From Minisyncoccota bacterium (lineage in GTDB: Bacteria; Patescibacteriota; Minisyncoccia; Phycocordibacterales; PALSA-1337), in assembly GCA_017991475.1 (NCBI GenBank), contig JAGOQK010000007.1, forward strand, positions 1 through 35,704: a stretch of DNA of 35,704 bases. The letters are read 5' to 3'. The notes under the pieces are model-generated. The model saw nothing but the letters and a program-made list of their open reading frames with translations, ran no database searches and was not told where the DNA came from. The stretch's first letter is position 1. Every line of letters starts with the position of its first letter. Shown in pieces: positions 22,879 to 30,616 of the stretch. Both the position numbers and the translations under genes were made by a program.

Positions 22879-23094
22879 TTACATAGTTGGAGCTGAAGAA
22901 GTGGTGCAATCCTTGCATGACTTCTTGTGGGTGACAACCAAGAGGATGGCTGAGATACCTACGAGGATGTAGACGATCTTCGCGAGCATCATCGGAAGGA
23001 GGGCGACGAGGTCGAAGTTGGCTACGCCGACGAGACCCCAGTTGATACCCCCAATAACGACGAGGATGAACGCGATCGTGTGCAATGCTTTCAT
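22879..23094 (-). CDS. DUF378 membrane protein
   Basis: 71 aa, two membrane segments (about 4-24 and 36-56) with the family-like IGGINWGLVGVANFDLVA loop between them. Homologues are widespread small membrane proteins of unknown role. The tail HKKSCKDCTT has two Cys three apart. Convergent with tRNA-Ala, sharing its terminator. Confidence 0.88.
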   Translation of the reverse strand: MKALHTIAFILVVIGGINWGLVGVANFDLVALLPMMLAKIVYILVGISAILLVVTHKKSCKDCTTSSAPTM

Positions 23095-23218
23095 GTGTTT
23101 ATGTTAATTTCTTGCTAATAAATTGTACGTTTGTACTGGCGTAATTATAGCAATTATGCCGAAATAACGATATTCAGTTATACACAGGTGGTCGTGTGGA
23201 CTGCAACATCATAGTTTT

Positions 23219-23246
23219 TTGAAAATTACCAAATGTGTGGTAGATT
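23219..23246 (+). promoter_or_regulatory. Promoter of tRNA-Pro
   Basis: TTGAAA (23219-23224), 16-nt spacer, TAGATT (23241-23246). Confidence 0.6.
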
Positions 23247-23282
23247 TGTGCCCATGGGCTATTGGCTCATCTGGTCTCAAAT

Positions 23283-23353
23283 CGGGCTGTAGTATAGTGG
23301 TAGTATACACGCTTCGGGAGTGTGAGGTCCGGGTTCGATTCCCGGCAGCCCGA
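23283..23353 (+). tRNA. tRNA-Pro (anticodon CGG)
   Basis: 71 nt. Acceptor CGGGCTG pairs with CAGCCCG, including the C1-G72 pair typical of proline tRNAs. Anticodon stem CACGC/GTGTG with loop TTCGGGA gives CGG; T-arm CCGGG-TTCGATT-CCCGG. CCA is not encoded. Confidence 0.95.
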
Positions 23354-23358
23354 CAAAT

Positions 23359-23475
23359 ATGAAAAAAATAATTCACTTTTCGTTATGGGTACTCTTGGCA
23401 ATCATTGTATTGCCGTGCGTATTCATTGCAGGCAATATATACCCGATGTGGGTCGAGTGGGGAGAGGGATTCTAG
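23359..23475 (+). CDS. Possible membrane microprotein, 38 aa
   Basis: An ATG-to-TAG frame 5 nt after tRNA-Pro. Starts MKKI, followed by a hydrophobic stretch (SLWVLLAIIVLPCVFIAG) and a short tail with two Trp (YPMWVEWGEGF): the design of a single-pass membrane peptide. It could be translated from the tRNA-Pro read-through transcript. No Shine-Dalgarno. Confidence 0.45.
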   Translation: MKKIIHFSLWVLLAIIVLPCVFIAGNIYPMWVEWGEGF

Positions 23476-23503
23476 TTAAAAGTGAAAAGTGTTAACAACT
23501 TCC

Positions 23504-24943
23504 ATGACTTCCGCTTCACCACAACCTTCTTCTCCCGCCCTCCATCCGACCATTTTCGTTATATTTGGCATCACGGGTGATCTTGCGTCGCGCAAGCTTA
23601 TTCCTGCGCTTCTTGAGCTGTATACCAAACGCCTTCTCCCACAACGTTTCGCTGTGATAGGTTTCTCCCGTCGAGTATTTTCTCGTGAAGAGTTCCGTGA
23701 ATTCATCCGTGAGCGCATGAATGTGAAGCCGGGACAATTCCGCGAGGAGGATATCAAGCACTTCCTCGACCATATGTCATATGAACAGGGCATGTTCGAT
23801 GATCTCGGCGCATATACGCGTCTTTCGAGTAAACTCAAGAATATCGATGACCGCTGGGGTCAGTGTTCCAACAAACTTTTCCACCTTTCAGTCCCACCGA
23901 CATTGTATGAAGGTGTTCTGACGCATATTTCCAGATCAGGTCTTGCTGAAGCGTGCGATGACGGCATGGGATGGACGCGTATCCTCATCGAGAAGCCTTT
24001 TGGTAATGATATCGAAACTGCGCGTAGTCTCGACAAACTTCTTGGTTCGCTTTTCAAGGAACAACAGATCTTCCGTATCGATCATTATCTTGCCAAGGAA
24101 GTCCTTCAGAACATTCTTGCATTTCGCTTCTCGAATTCCATGTTTGAGCCGCTCTGGAATAGGAAATATATTGATAAAGTTCACATCAAGCTTTTTGAGA
24201 AAAATGCAGTCGAGGGTAGAGGAGCGTTCTACGATCCTATGGGTGCCATCAAGGATGTGGGACAGAACCATATGCTTATGATGCTTGCGGTGATAGCCAT
24301 GGAAGCCCCAAAATCGCTCACGGCGGGGGGTATTCGTACCGAGCGCGCAAAGGTCTTGTCGAGGCTCAAAAGCGTCTCTCCGCGCACTATGAGCAAGCAG
24401 GTCGTCCGTGGCCAGTATATGGGCTATATGCAAGAGTCAGGCGTGTTGCCGACTTCGCAGACGGAGACGTATTTTCGTATTCAGTCATTCGTGAATTCTG
24501 CCCGATGGAAAGGGGTGCCATTCTACCTTGAGAGCGGGAAGGCATTGGCGGAGTCGAAGGTGGAGATAGATGTGTATTTCAAGCAAAGTCAAAAGTCAAA
24601 AGTCAAAAGTCAAAATGAAGCGCAAGAAAACAGGCAAAATATTCTGACGTTCAGGATACAGCCGGATGAGGGAATTCGTGTGCGCTTCTTTGTGAAGGTT
24701 CCTGGGTATGATTTCAACACTGAGGGGAAGACTCTCAAGTTCAAATATGCTGATTCTTCATTCTCTGATGATATTCCAAATGATTATGAGCGCCTGATTC
24801 GTGATGCCTTCGTTGGTGATCAGACACTCTTTGCCTCAACAGATGAGATCATGGCTTCCTGGAAATATATGATGCCGATTTTGAATAACTTGAAAAATAT
24901 TCCATTGAAGTTGTATGAGAAGGGAGCTGAGTGGGTGGAGTAG
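23504..24943 (+). CDS. zwf: Glucose-6-phosphate 1-dehydrogenase
   Basis: First enzyme of the oxidative pentose phosphate pathway, making 6-phosphogluconolactone and NADPH. 479 aa; NADP-binding FGITGDLASRK (residues 21-31), active-site RIDHYLAKE (191-199) and the IQPDEGIRVRF strand near the C-terminus. I use the ATG at 23504; a GTG at 23489 is in frame. Residues about 361-380 (KQSQKSKVKSQ region) form an extra loop made by CAAAAGT repeats. Two AAAAGTG heptamers also lie just upstream (23478-23491). The preceding genes are tRNAs, so this is its own unit. Confidence 0.95.
   Translation: MTSASPQPSSPALHPTIFVIFGITGDLASRKLIPALLELYTKRLLPQRFAVIGFSRRVFSREEFREFIRERMNVKPGQFREEDIKHFLDHMSYEQGMFDDLGAYTRLSSKLKNIDDRWGQCSNKLFHLSVPPTLYEGVLTHISRSGLAEACDDGMGWTRILIEKPFGNDIETARSLDKLLGSLFKEQQIFRIDHYLAKEVLQNILAFRFSNSMFEPLWNRKYIDKVHIKLFEKNAVEGRGAFYDPMGAIKDVGQNHMLMMLAVIAMEAPKSLTAGGIRTERAKVLSRLKSVSPRTMSKQVVRGQYMGYMQESGVLPTSQTETYFRIQSFVNSARWKGVPFYLESGKALAESKVEIDVYFKQSQKSKVKSQNEAQENRQNILTFRIQPDEGIRVRFFVKVPGYDFNTEGKTLKFKYADSSFSDDIPNDYERLIRDAFVGDQTLFASTDEIMASWKYMMPILNNLKNIPLKLYEKGAEWVE
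24583..24617. repeat. Period-7 repeat array inside zwf
   Basis: Three perfect CAAAAGT units (24590-24610) flanked by GCAAAGT and CAAAATG. Read in frame; adds a Lys/Gln/Ser loop. It is the same heptamer, in inverse orientation, as the array at 26968-27002. Confidence 0.8.
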
Positions 24944-24949
24944 GGTGGT

Positions 24950-24977
24950 TTGACAGCACTTTATACAGGTGTAGTAT
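24950..24977 (+). promoter_or_regulatory. Promoter of the 25022 gene
   Basis: TTGACA (24950-24955), 16-nt spacer, TAGTAT (24972-24977). Confidence 0.6.
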
Positions 24978-25021
24978 CAAATTAAACAGTTCAACAAACA
25001 ATACAGAGAAAGGATTTTCCT

Positions 25022-25390
25022 ATGGCATCTCTCATGGAGCTGGTGCAGCTTTTCAAAAAAGGTGAGCTTGGCAAACTATTGGCGCGGGCATTCAATGCTG
25101 AACGAGGACATGTACTCGAGCACAATGAGGATCTGGAATTGATTGTAGTTTTTTCGGCTGGGGCGACGATTCCCTCAGTTGAAGACATTGCTCGAGTAGT
25201 GAAGTCGCATTTCAGCGGCTTGGGTTACCGTGTACATCGGACAGCTTCGCATCCAGATGGGTTTGAAGCCTTTGTGAATGTCTCTGATGATCCTAGTCCG
25301 CCATGTATGCACATGGTAATCACAACCGATTGCAAGTTTGATGATGATCGCAGGTCTTTGCGAGTTAATACCAAGGACTTCATTACGTGA
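25022..25390 (+). CDS. Hypothetical protein, 122 aa
   Basis: Unrecognised soluble protein. The start is supported by AAAGGA 7 nt upstream and a TTGACA promoter; a strong terminator follows. The N-terminal half has amphipathic helices (LMELVQLFKKGELGKLLARAF), the C-terminal half looks alpha/beta and contains HMVITTDCKFDDD. Monocistronic. Like the 6001 and 9131 genes it uses a classical promoter plus Shine-Dalgarno instead of the leaderless pattern. Confidence 0.7.
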   Translation: MASLMELVQLFKKGELGKLLARAFNAERGHVLEHNEDLELIVVFSAGATIPSVEDIARVVKSHFSGLGYRVHRTASHPDGFEAFVNVSDDPSPPCMHMVITTDCKFDDDRRSLRVNTKDFIT

Positions 25391-25399
25391 GTTCTTCAG

Positions 25400-25424
25400 C
25401 CTCCCTACAAACAGGGAGGTTTTT
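25400..25424 (+). terminator. Terminator of the 25022 gene
   Basis: CCTCCCT (25400-25406) and AGGGAGG (25413-25419), then five T (25420-25424). Confidence 0.9.
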
Positions 25425-25430
25425 CCTTTA

Positions 25431-25475
25431 CCCCTTCGGGGACTGCTCCGAGATAACGCATCTCGGGTTATCCCC
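25431..25475. repeat. Palindromic element sharing a motif with the 8903-9024 RNA
   Basis: Contains nested hairpins GGGGA/TCCCC and CCGAGAT/ATCTCGG. The minus strand of 25431-25450 matches 8980-8999 at 19 of 20 positions, and GGGGATAAC also occurs in both. It lies between the 25022 terminator and the mraZ promoter. Confidence 0.5.
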
Positions 25476-25504
25476 ACATATTCCTTGTACCTTTTCGAGT
25501 CAAA

Positions 25505-25541
25505 GTGGGATATAATATCCATCAAGTGGGATGAAGTGGTA
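25505..25541 (+). promoter_or_regulatory. MraZ-box-like repeats and promoter of mraZ
   Basis: GTGGGA at 25505 and 25526 and GTGGTA at 25536, i.e. at 21- and 10-nt steps on one helix face, as MraZ binding sites are. A TATAAT lies at 25511-25516 between the first two, so bound MraZ would cover the promoter. A second TATAAT is at 25546-25551. Confidence 0.65.
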
Positions 25542-25577
25542 AATTTATAATAACAACCATTTCACCTCCCGCACACA

Positions 25578-26018
25578 ATGCTCATCGGGGAATACAGGCA
25601 CACTATCGACGACAAGAACCGCCTGTCGCTTCCATCCAAATTCCGCAAGGAAATGGGGAAGCGCGTGGTGGTGACCCCAGGCTTGGACTCCTGCCTCTTC
25701 ATCTTTACGGTGGACGAGTGGGAAAAAGTCTCTGGTCGCTTGTCGATGTCTGGATCCTCGATGTTGCAGGCGGACAATCGCGGCTTCAACCGCTATCTCT
25801 TGGGCAGGGCGGTTGAAGTCGAGGTTGACGCAGTGGGTCGTATGCTTCTACCAGAACGCTTGCGCCACCGCGCCAACCTCGAAACCACTGTTGTCTTCGT
25901 CGGCGTCAAAGATCGCGTCGAGTTGTGGAATGAAGCAGCATGGGATGCCTATGTGAACGAAGTTGAGACTCGTGCTGACGAGCTCGCCGAGAAACTAGGT
26001 AAACCAGAAACCAACTAG
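25578..26018 (+). CDS. mraZ: Transcriptional regulator MraZ
   Basis: First gene of the division and cell-wall cluster; a ring-forming DNA-binding protein that represses its own operon. 146 aa with two MraZ/AbrB-like halves: GEYRHTIDDKNRLSLPSKFR at the N-terminus and VDAVGRMLLPERLR in the second half. Length is normal. The GTGGG-type repeats upstream fit autoregulation. Followed by rsmH after one base. Confidence 0.96.
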   Translation: MLIGEYRHTIDDKNRLSLPSKFRKEMGKRVVVTPGLDSCLFIFTVDEWEKVSGRLSMSGSSMLQADNRGFNRYLLGRAVEVEVDAVGRMLLPERLRHRANLETTVVFVGVKDRVELWNEAAWDAYVNEVETRADELAEKLGKPETN

Positions 26019-26019
26019 C

Positions 26020-26967
26020 ATGGAAAGTGTCCATGAACCAGTCCTTTTACATGAGATCGTAGAGGCGTTCGCAGCGCCGAGAAGTGAGCTAGGAGCTAAG
26101 AGCTATGAGAAAGACTCATACCTCATACCTCATACCTCATCTGTGACCTACCTCGATGGTACACTCGGTGGAGCAGGACATGCTCTCGCAATTGCAAAGG
26201 CTTTTCAGGGCAAATTGACCGTCATCGGACTCGACAGAGATCTTGAGGCAGTCAAAAGAGCTGAGAAATCATTGCAGGGCAAAGCTGATAAGGTAATTCT
26301 TGAAAATCAGGACTACCGAACCCTCGATGAGGTGCTCAAGAAGCATGACATTCCAGGGGTTGATTTGATCCTCCTTGACCTCGGCATATCATCAGATGAA
26401 CTCGACAACTCTGGCAGAGGATTCACCTTCCAGAAAGACGAACCACTCTTCATGACCATGGGAGATCCGGCCAAGTACCCATTCACTGCACAGACAATCG
26501 TCAACGAATGGGAGGAAGAGGTTATAGCAGATGTCATATTTGGTTACGGAGAAGAGAGGTTTGCACGAAGAATAGCGAAAGCAATCATTGCATACCGCGG
26601 AAAGAAGAAGATAGAGACGACAGGAGAGCTCGCAGAGATCATTTCATCGTCAGTTCCAGGATTTTACAAGAGAGGCAAGATACATCCAGCGACGAGAACA
26701 TTCCAGGCTATCCGTATCGCAGTCAACGACGAGCTCAATGCGCTCAAGGAAGGCCTCGACAAGGGATACGCAGCACTCACGACAGGGGGAAGGATGGCTA
26801 TCATTTCATTTCACAGTCTCGAAGATCGCATCGTCAAAGATTTTTATAAAAAGAAGGCATTGTACGGCTCGAAGATACTTACGAAGAAACCGATCGTCGC
26901 TTCAGATCAAGAAAGAGTAGAGAATCCACGATCGAGAAGCGCGAAACTTAGAATACTGGAGAAATAA
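26020..26967 (+). CDS. rsmH: 16S rRNA (cytosine(1402)-N(4))-methyltransferase
   Basis: SAM-dependent methylase of 16S rRNA C1402, classic mraZ partner. 315 aa with HEPVLLHEIV, the SAM motif YLDGTLGGAGHA, GLDRDLEAV, LLDLGISSDELDN...GFTF and the C-terminal ISFHSLEDRIVKDF. Between the first motif and the SAM motif lies an extra segment of about 20 residues (from RSELGAKSYEK to PHTS) encoded by heptamer repeats at 26086-26135; other RsmH proteins have only a few residues there. Start is one base after the mraZ stop. Confidence 0.96.
   Translation: MESVHEPVLLHEIVEAFAAPRSELGAKSYEKDSYLIPHTSSVTYLDGTLGGAGHALAIAKAFQGKLTVIGLDRDLEAVKRAEKSLQGKADKVILENQDYRTLDEVLKKHDIPGVDLILLDLGISSDELDNSGRGFTFQKDEPLFMTMGDPAKYPFTAQTIVNEWEEEVIADVIFGYGEERFARRIAKAIIAYRGKKKIETTGELAEIISSSVPGFYKRGKIHPATRTFQAIRIAVNDELNALKEGLDKGYAALTTGGRMAIISFHSLEDRIVKDFYKKKALYGSKILTKKPIVASDQERVENPRSRSAKLRILEK
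26086..26135. repeat. Period-7 inverted repeat array inside rsmH
   Basis: GAGCTAG, GAGCTAA, GAGCTAT, GAG, then CTCATAC, CTCATAC, CTCATCT. The two halves are imperfect reverse complements around AAAGA, so it is both tandem and palindromic. In frame. Confidence 0.8.
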
Positions 26968-27002
26968 TTTGACTTTTGACTTTTAAATTTTAACTTTTGA
27001 AT
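26968..27002. repeat. Period-7 array filling the rsmH-ftsL gap
   Basis: TTTGACT, TTTGACT, TTTAAAT, TTTAACT, TTTGAAT directly after the rsmH stop; it occupies nearly the whole 41-nt gap to the next ATG. Confidence 0.75.
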
Positions 27003-27008
27003 TAACTT

Positions 27009-27341
27009 ATGACCAAAGCAATTGCACAGACCTATACGATAGCCCATCTGTACCGCAGGACCATCACGTCTGCGCTCATCATGGCATGTATCGTCTCTGC
27101 GTTGTTCTACGCGGCCAATCTCTACCGCGTCATTTCGCACACAATTGCCCTTCAAAACATCGCTCAGGAGACCAAGACGCTCAATGCCTCGGTCCAGGAA
27201 CTCGATGCCCAGTATCTCACTATTTCCAAGAGCATTACCCCGGATGTTATCCGTTCGTATGGCTATGGACAAGCATCAGTCAAGGCATTCATCTCGCGCA
27301 CCTCGCTCGGTAGGGTAGCACTCGCGGGCCATGGATTCTAA
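27009..27341 (+). CDS. ftsL: FtsL/DivIC-like division protein
   Basis: 110 aa: a short cytoplasmic N-terminus, one membrane segment (about residues 20-37), then a heptad-like helix (about 43-75, LQNIAQETKTLNASVQELD), the layout of FtsL or DivIC. Sequence alone is too divergent for certainty, but the place between rsmH and the PBP gene is exactly where ftsL normally lies. The 3' end overlaps the PBP start by 11 nt. Confidence 0.75.
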   Translation: MTKAIAQTYTIAHLYRRTITSALIMACIVSALFYAANLYRVISHTIALQNIAQETKTLNASVQELDAQYLTISKSITPDVIRSYGYGQASVKAFISRTSLGRVALAGHGF

Positions 27342-29043
27342 TCAGAGACTTCGCGCACGAATAATTCTCGGTGGCATCATCATCGTTGCCTGCGGCCTCT
27401 TGCTGAGGCTGTATTCTATACAGATCAGTCAAGGATCTTCGTATCTCGCGAAGGCCAACAAACAGTACGAGCGTCCCGGCGCTCGTCTCTTCGATCGTGG
27501 AACTATCTTCATGAGTGGCAAGGATGATACGCGTCCAGCCGCCGCGACGCTCACGAGTACGTACATCATCTCTATGACGCCGAAGCTGATACTCGATGGT
27601 GCAGGCACGTATGAGGCGCTTTCACACTACATGGATATAGACAAGGATGACTTCATGATGAAAACCACCTTTGCTGAAGATCCGTATGAAGAGATTGCTC
27701 GCAAGGTAGACGAGAAAACATCTCAGTCCATCAAGGCGCTTGCATTGCCTGGTATTGCGGTGACCAAGGAGAGCAAGCGCTCATATCCCGGTGGTGAATC
27801 TGCGGCTCACGTGATCGGTATTCTTGGTGAGCGCGAAGATGGTTCAATCGAAGGTAAATATGGTCTTGAGCGCACATATAACGATGTACTCGCACGTTCA
27901 GGTACATCGGCCGGAGGATCTATCTTTGCTCAACTTTTCGGCGATGCCGGTGCTCTCTCGTCAGGTAGTGCGGGCGGTGAGGGTGATATAGTGACCACAC
28001 TTGAACCAGTTGTGCAGGCATATCTCGAAACCGTATTGACCAAGACGAGCATGACCTGGAAGCCAGATGAGATTGGTGGCATCATCATCGACCCATCGAC
28101 GGGCGAAATAGTCGCTGCAGCCGCACTGCCTGCATTTGATCCAAATGATCTTTCAAAAATATCGAGTGCTGCCGTCTTGTCCAATCCTCTGATCGAGAAT
28201 GTGTATGAGATGGGTTCCATTATCAAACCACTTACGGTCGCCACAGGACTTGATTCTGGAGCTATCACAACTTCTTCTACCTATGACGACACGGGTACCC
28301 TGACACTCAGTGGTAAGAAGATATCGAACTTCGATGGCAAAGCCCGTGGTGTAGTCAACGTGCAAGAGATTCTGAGCCAATCGCTCAACGTTGGCGCCGC
28401 GACGGTGGCACTCAAGGCGGGGAAGGACGCATTCACGGACTACTTCATGAGCTTCGGTCTTGGTGAGAAGACGGGAGTCGATCAGCCCAATGAATCGACG
28501 GGCCTTCTCGCCAACCTTAAGTCAGGTCGTGACATTGAAATAGCAACCGCAGCATATGGTCAAGGCATCGCCATGTCTCCAATAGCAACTACGCGCGCCC
28601 TATCTGCGCTTGCTAACGGGGGCATGCTCGTCACTCCTCACTTTGTAAAAGAAATTGACTATGTTGATGGCACCAAGAAGATGCTTGATTTCGGAACAGG
28701 GGAGCGTGTGCTCAAGCAGCAGAGCTCAGAGGATGTCACGCGCATGCTGGTCAAAGTGGTGGATACCGCACTTCGCAATGGTACGTTGAAATTGGAGGGC
28801 TACAGTGTCGCTGCCAAAACAGGTACGGCACAGATTCCTGACCCGGTGAGCAAGAAATATTTCGATGACCGCTATTTGCACTCATTCTTCGGGTATTTTC
28901 CTGCGTATGATGCCAAGTTCCTCGTATTCCTCTACCAGAAGTACCCCAAGGGCGCCCAGTATGCATCAGAGACTCTGGCGGAACCTTTTCATGATCTCAC
29001 GAAGTTTTTGATTGATTACTACAATGTTCCGCCGGATAGGTAA
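27331..29043 (+). CDS. ftsI: Class B penicillin-binding protein (FtsI/PBP2-like transpeptidase)
   Basis: Septal-type peptidoglycan cross-linking enzyme. 570 aa: N-terminal membrane segment (about 10-28), a dimerisation region with ARLFDRGTIF, and a transpeptidase domain with SIIK (Ser296, Lys299), SLN (351-353) and KTG (496-498). The RSYPGGESAAHVIG stretch is typical of FtsI and SpoVD. Overlaps the FtsL-like gene, so they are probably translationally coupled. There is no PASTA repeat at the C-terminus. Confidence 0.94.
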   Translation: MDSNQRLRARIILGGIIIVACGLLLRLYSIQISQGSSYLAKANKQYERPGARLFDRGTIFMSGKDDTRPAAATLTSTYIISMTPKLILDGAGTYEALSHYMDIDKDDFMMKTTFAEDPYEEIARKVDEKTSQSIKALALPGIAVTKESKRSYPGGESAAHVIGILGEREDGSIEGKYGLERTYNDVLARSGTSAGGSIFAQLFGDAGALSSGSAGGEGDIVTTLEPVVQAYLETVLTKTSMTWKPDEIGGIIIDPSTGEIVAAAALPAFDPNDLSKISSAAVLSNPLIENVYEMGSIIKPLTVATGLDSGAITTSSTYDDTGTLTLSGKKISNFDGKARGVVNVQEILSQSLNVGAATVALKAGKDAFTDYFMSFGLGEKTGVDQPNESTGLLANLKSGRDIEIATAAYGQGIAMSPIATTRALSALANGGMLVTPHFVKEIDYVDGTKKMLDFGTGERVLKQQSSEDVTRMLVKVVDTALRNGTLKLEGYSVAAKTGTAQIPDPVSKKYFDDRYLHSFFGYFPAYDAKFLVFLYQKYPKGAQYASETLAEPFHDLTKFLIDYYNVPPDR

Positions 29044-29054
29044 ATAGTTTTCTT

Positions 29055-29083
29055 TTGCCCAAAACATCAAATACGACTATAAT
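29055..29083 (+). promoter_or_regulatory. Internal promoter of murF
   Basis: TTGCCC (29055-29060), 17-nt spacer, TATAAT (29078-29083); expected leader about 25 nt to the ATG at 29115. Confidence 0.6.
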
Positions 29084-29114
29084 AGGATTTACGTACGCAA
29101 TTTCCGCCACACCC

Positions 29115-30413
29115 ATGAATTTCCTCAAGAAAGCCGTCATCGCCCTCCTGACCCTAGAATCCCGCCTTATTATCGCCAAATACAAGCCTTTCATCATTGC
29201 GGTGACTGGCAGTGTAGGTAAGACATCCACCAAGGATGCCATTTACAGTGTACTCAAAGATCAAAGCGCATATGTAAGAAAGAGCGAGAAGAGCATGAAT
29301 AGCGAAATAGGACTACCACTCACCGTCATCGGCGTTCCGAATGCATGGAAGAGTCTCTCGGGATGGATGAATAACCTCATCGAAGGGCTTAAGCTTGTCA
29401 TCTTCAAAGTCGAGTATCCAGATACTCTTATTCTTGAAATAGGCGCTGATCACCCAGGAGACATCAGGCGAGTTGCTGAGTGGCTTCATGCAGACATCGT
29501 CGTCATCACGCAGGTAAGCACGACGCCCGTTCACGTGGAATTCTTTGCGTCTCCCGAAGAAGTATTTGAAGAGAAGGCGAGTCTTGCACGTGCGCTTAAA
29601 AATGGCGGAACACTTATACTCTTCGCTGACAATGAGAAAGTCATGTCCATCGCTGATCGCATCAAGGAGAAGAATGCGAAAGTTATTTCATTCGGCACGA
29701 GTGAAAAAGCGACAGTCAGGGGATCAGAGGATCACATCACCTATGCCGAAAATGTTCCCGTTGGTACCGGATTTACGATGACCATGAATGGAACACCTCA
29801 GCCGGTATATCTCAAGGGAATTATTGGTAGAACCTACATGTATCCATTACTCGCTGCAGCTGCTGTTGGTCAGGCCAAGAATATTCCGGTTGCCTTGATT
29901 GTTGAGGGTCTCAATCGCTATGACGCTCCTCGAGGTCGCATGCGCCTCATTCCTGGCATGAATGGGTCTACACTTATCGATGACACTTATAACTCATCTC
30001 CAGACGCCGCACTCGCAGCACTCCACACTTTGAAGGCGATTGAAACGAGTGGTGCGAAGATTGCTATTCTCTCAGATATGATGGAGCTTGGTCAGTACTC
30101 GACCGAGCAGCACCGTTCTGTCGGCAGAGAAGTTGTTGGTGCTGCGAGTATGTTGGTCACTGCCGGTCAGCGCTCCCGCGGGACAGCCGATGAGGCGCTC
30201 AGGGCTGGTATGTCGCCGGGTGCGGTGCATGCATTCGATACGGCTCTCGAAGCTGCTGATTATCTCAAGCCGCTCGTGAAGACAGGAGATGTCATCTTGG
30301 TGAAGGGTTCGCAGTCCATGAGGATGGAGCGAGCTGTTGCAGCGCTTATGCGCGATCCTGAGCAGGCAGGGGAGCTTCTGGTGCGTCAGGAGACTGAGTG
30401 GCTTGAGAGATAG
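29115..30413 (+). CDS. murF: UDP-MurNAc-tripeptide--D-Ala-D-Ala ligase (MurF-like)
   Basis: Adds D-Ala-D-Ala to the UDP-MurNAc tripeptide in the cytoplasm. 432 aa with Mur-ligase P-loop TGSVGKTS (residues 31-38), EIGADHPGDI, and the middle-domain DDTYNSSPDAALAAL, then a C-terminal domain with ILSDMMELG. The ATG at 29115 is preferred to a TTG at 29055, because the latter is the -35 element of the internal promoter. The product of the nearby ddl is a substrate. murE, mraY, murD and ftsW are not in this cluster. Confidence 0.93.
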   Translation: MNFLKKAVIALLTLESRLIIAKYKPFIIAVTGSVGKTSTKDAIYSVLKDQSAYVRKSEKSMNSEIGLPLTVIGVPNAWKSLSGWMNNLIEGLKLVIFKVEYPDTLILEIGADHPGDIRRVAEWLHADIVVITQVSTTPVHVEFFASPEEVFEEKASLARALKNGGTLILFADNEKVMSIADRIKEKNAKVISFGTSEKATVRGSEDHITYAENVPVGTGFTMTMNGTPQPVYLKGIIGRTYMYPLLAAAAVGQAKNIPVALIVEGLNRYDAPRGRMRLIPGMNGSTLIDDTYNSSPDAALAALHTLKAIETSGAKIAILSDMMELGQYSTEQHRSVGREVVGAASMLVTAGQRSRGTADEALRAGMSPGAVHAFDTALEAADYLKPLVKTGDVILVKGSQSMRMERAVAALMRDPEQAGELLVRQETEWLER

Positions 30414-30455
30414 TTGAAGATGTGTTATTGTACTTTCGTTACGGATGCGATGTAA

Positions 30456-30483
30456 TTTTGCATTTTGCATTTTCAATTTTACA
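30456..30483. repeat. Period-7 array in front of tRNA-Glu
   Basis: TTTTGCA, TTTTGCA, TTTTCAA, TTTTACA. TTGCAT and TACATT within it are spaced by 16 nt and could act as the tRNA promoter. Confidence 0.7.
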
Positions 30484-30500
30484 TTCGCGCTCCGCGCGAC

Positions 30501-30572
30501 GGCCCTATCGTCTAACGGTTAGGACATTGCCTTCTCAAGGCAGTAATCGGGGTTCGATTCCCCGTAGGGCTA
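30501..30572 (+). tRNA. tRNA-Glu (anticodon CTC)
   Basis: 72 nt. Acceptor GGCCCTA pairs with TAGGGCT (first pair G-U); anticodon loop TTCTCAA gives CTC; T-arm GGGG-TTCGATT-CCCC. CCA is not encoded. Its 3' end is repeated at 30719-30739. Confidence 0.95.
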
Positions 30573-30616
30573 CTTTCTTAGGCTTATCTTTTGATGGTGC
30601 AATCTAGTTGTGCTAA

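Noticed and set aside
29055..29114. N-terminal extension of MurF from a TTG start
   Set aside because: The TTG belongs to the -35 hexamer of a promoter whose RNA would start after it; MurF homology begins at the ATG at 29115.
8224..30483. CRISPR array
   Set aside because: The repeats are 7-nt units without unique spacers, and no cas genes are present.
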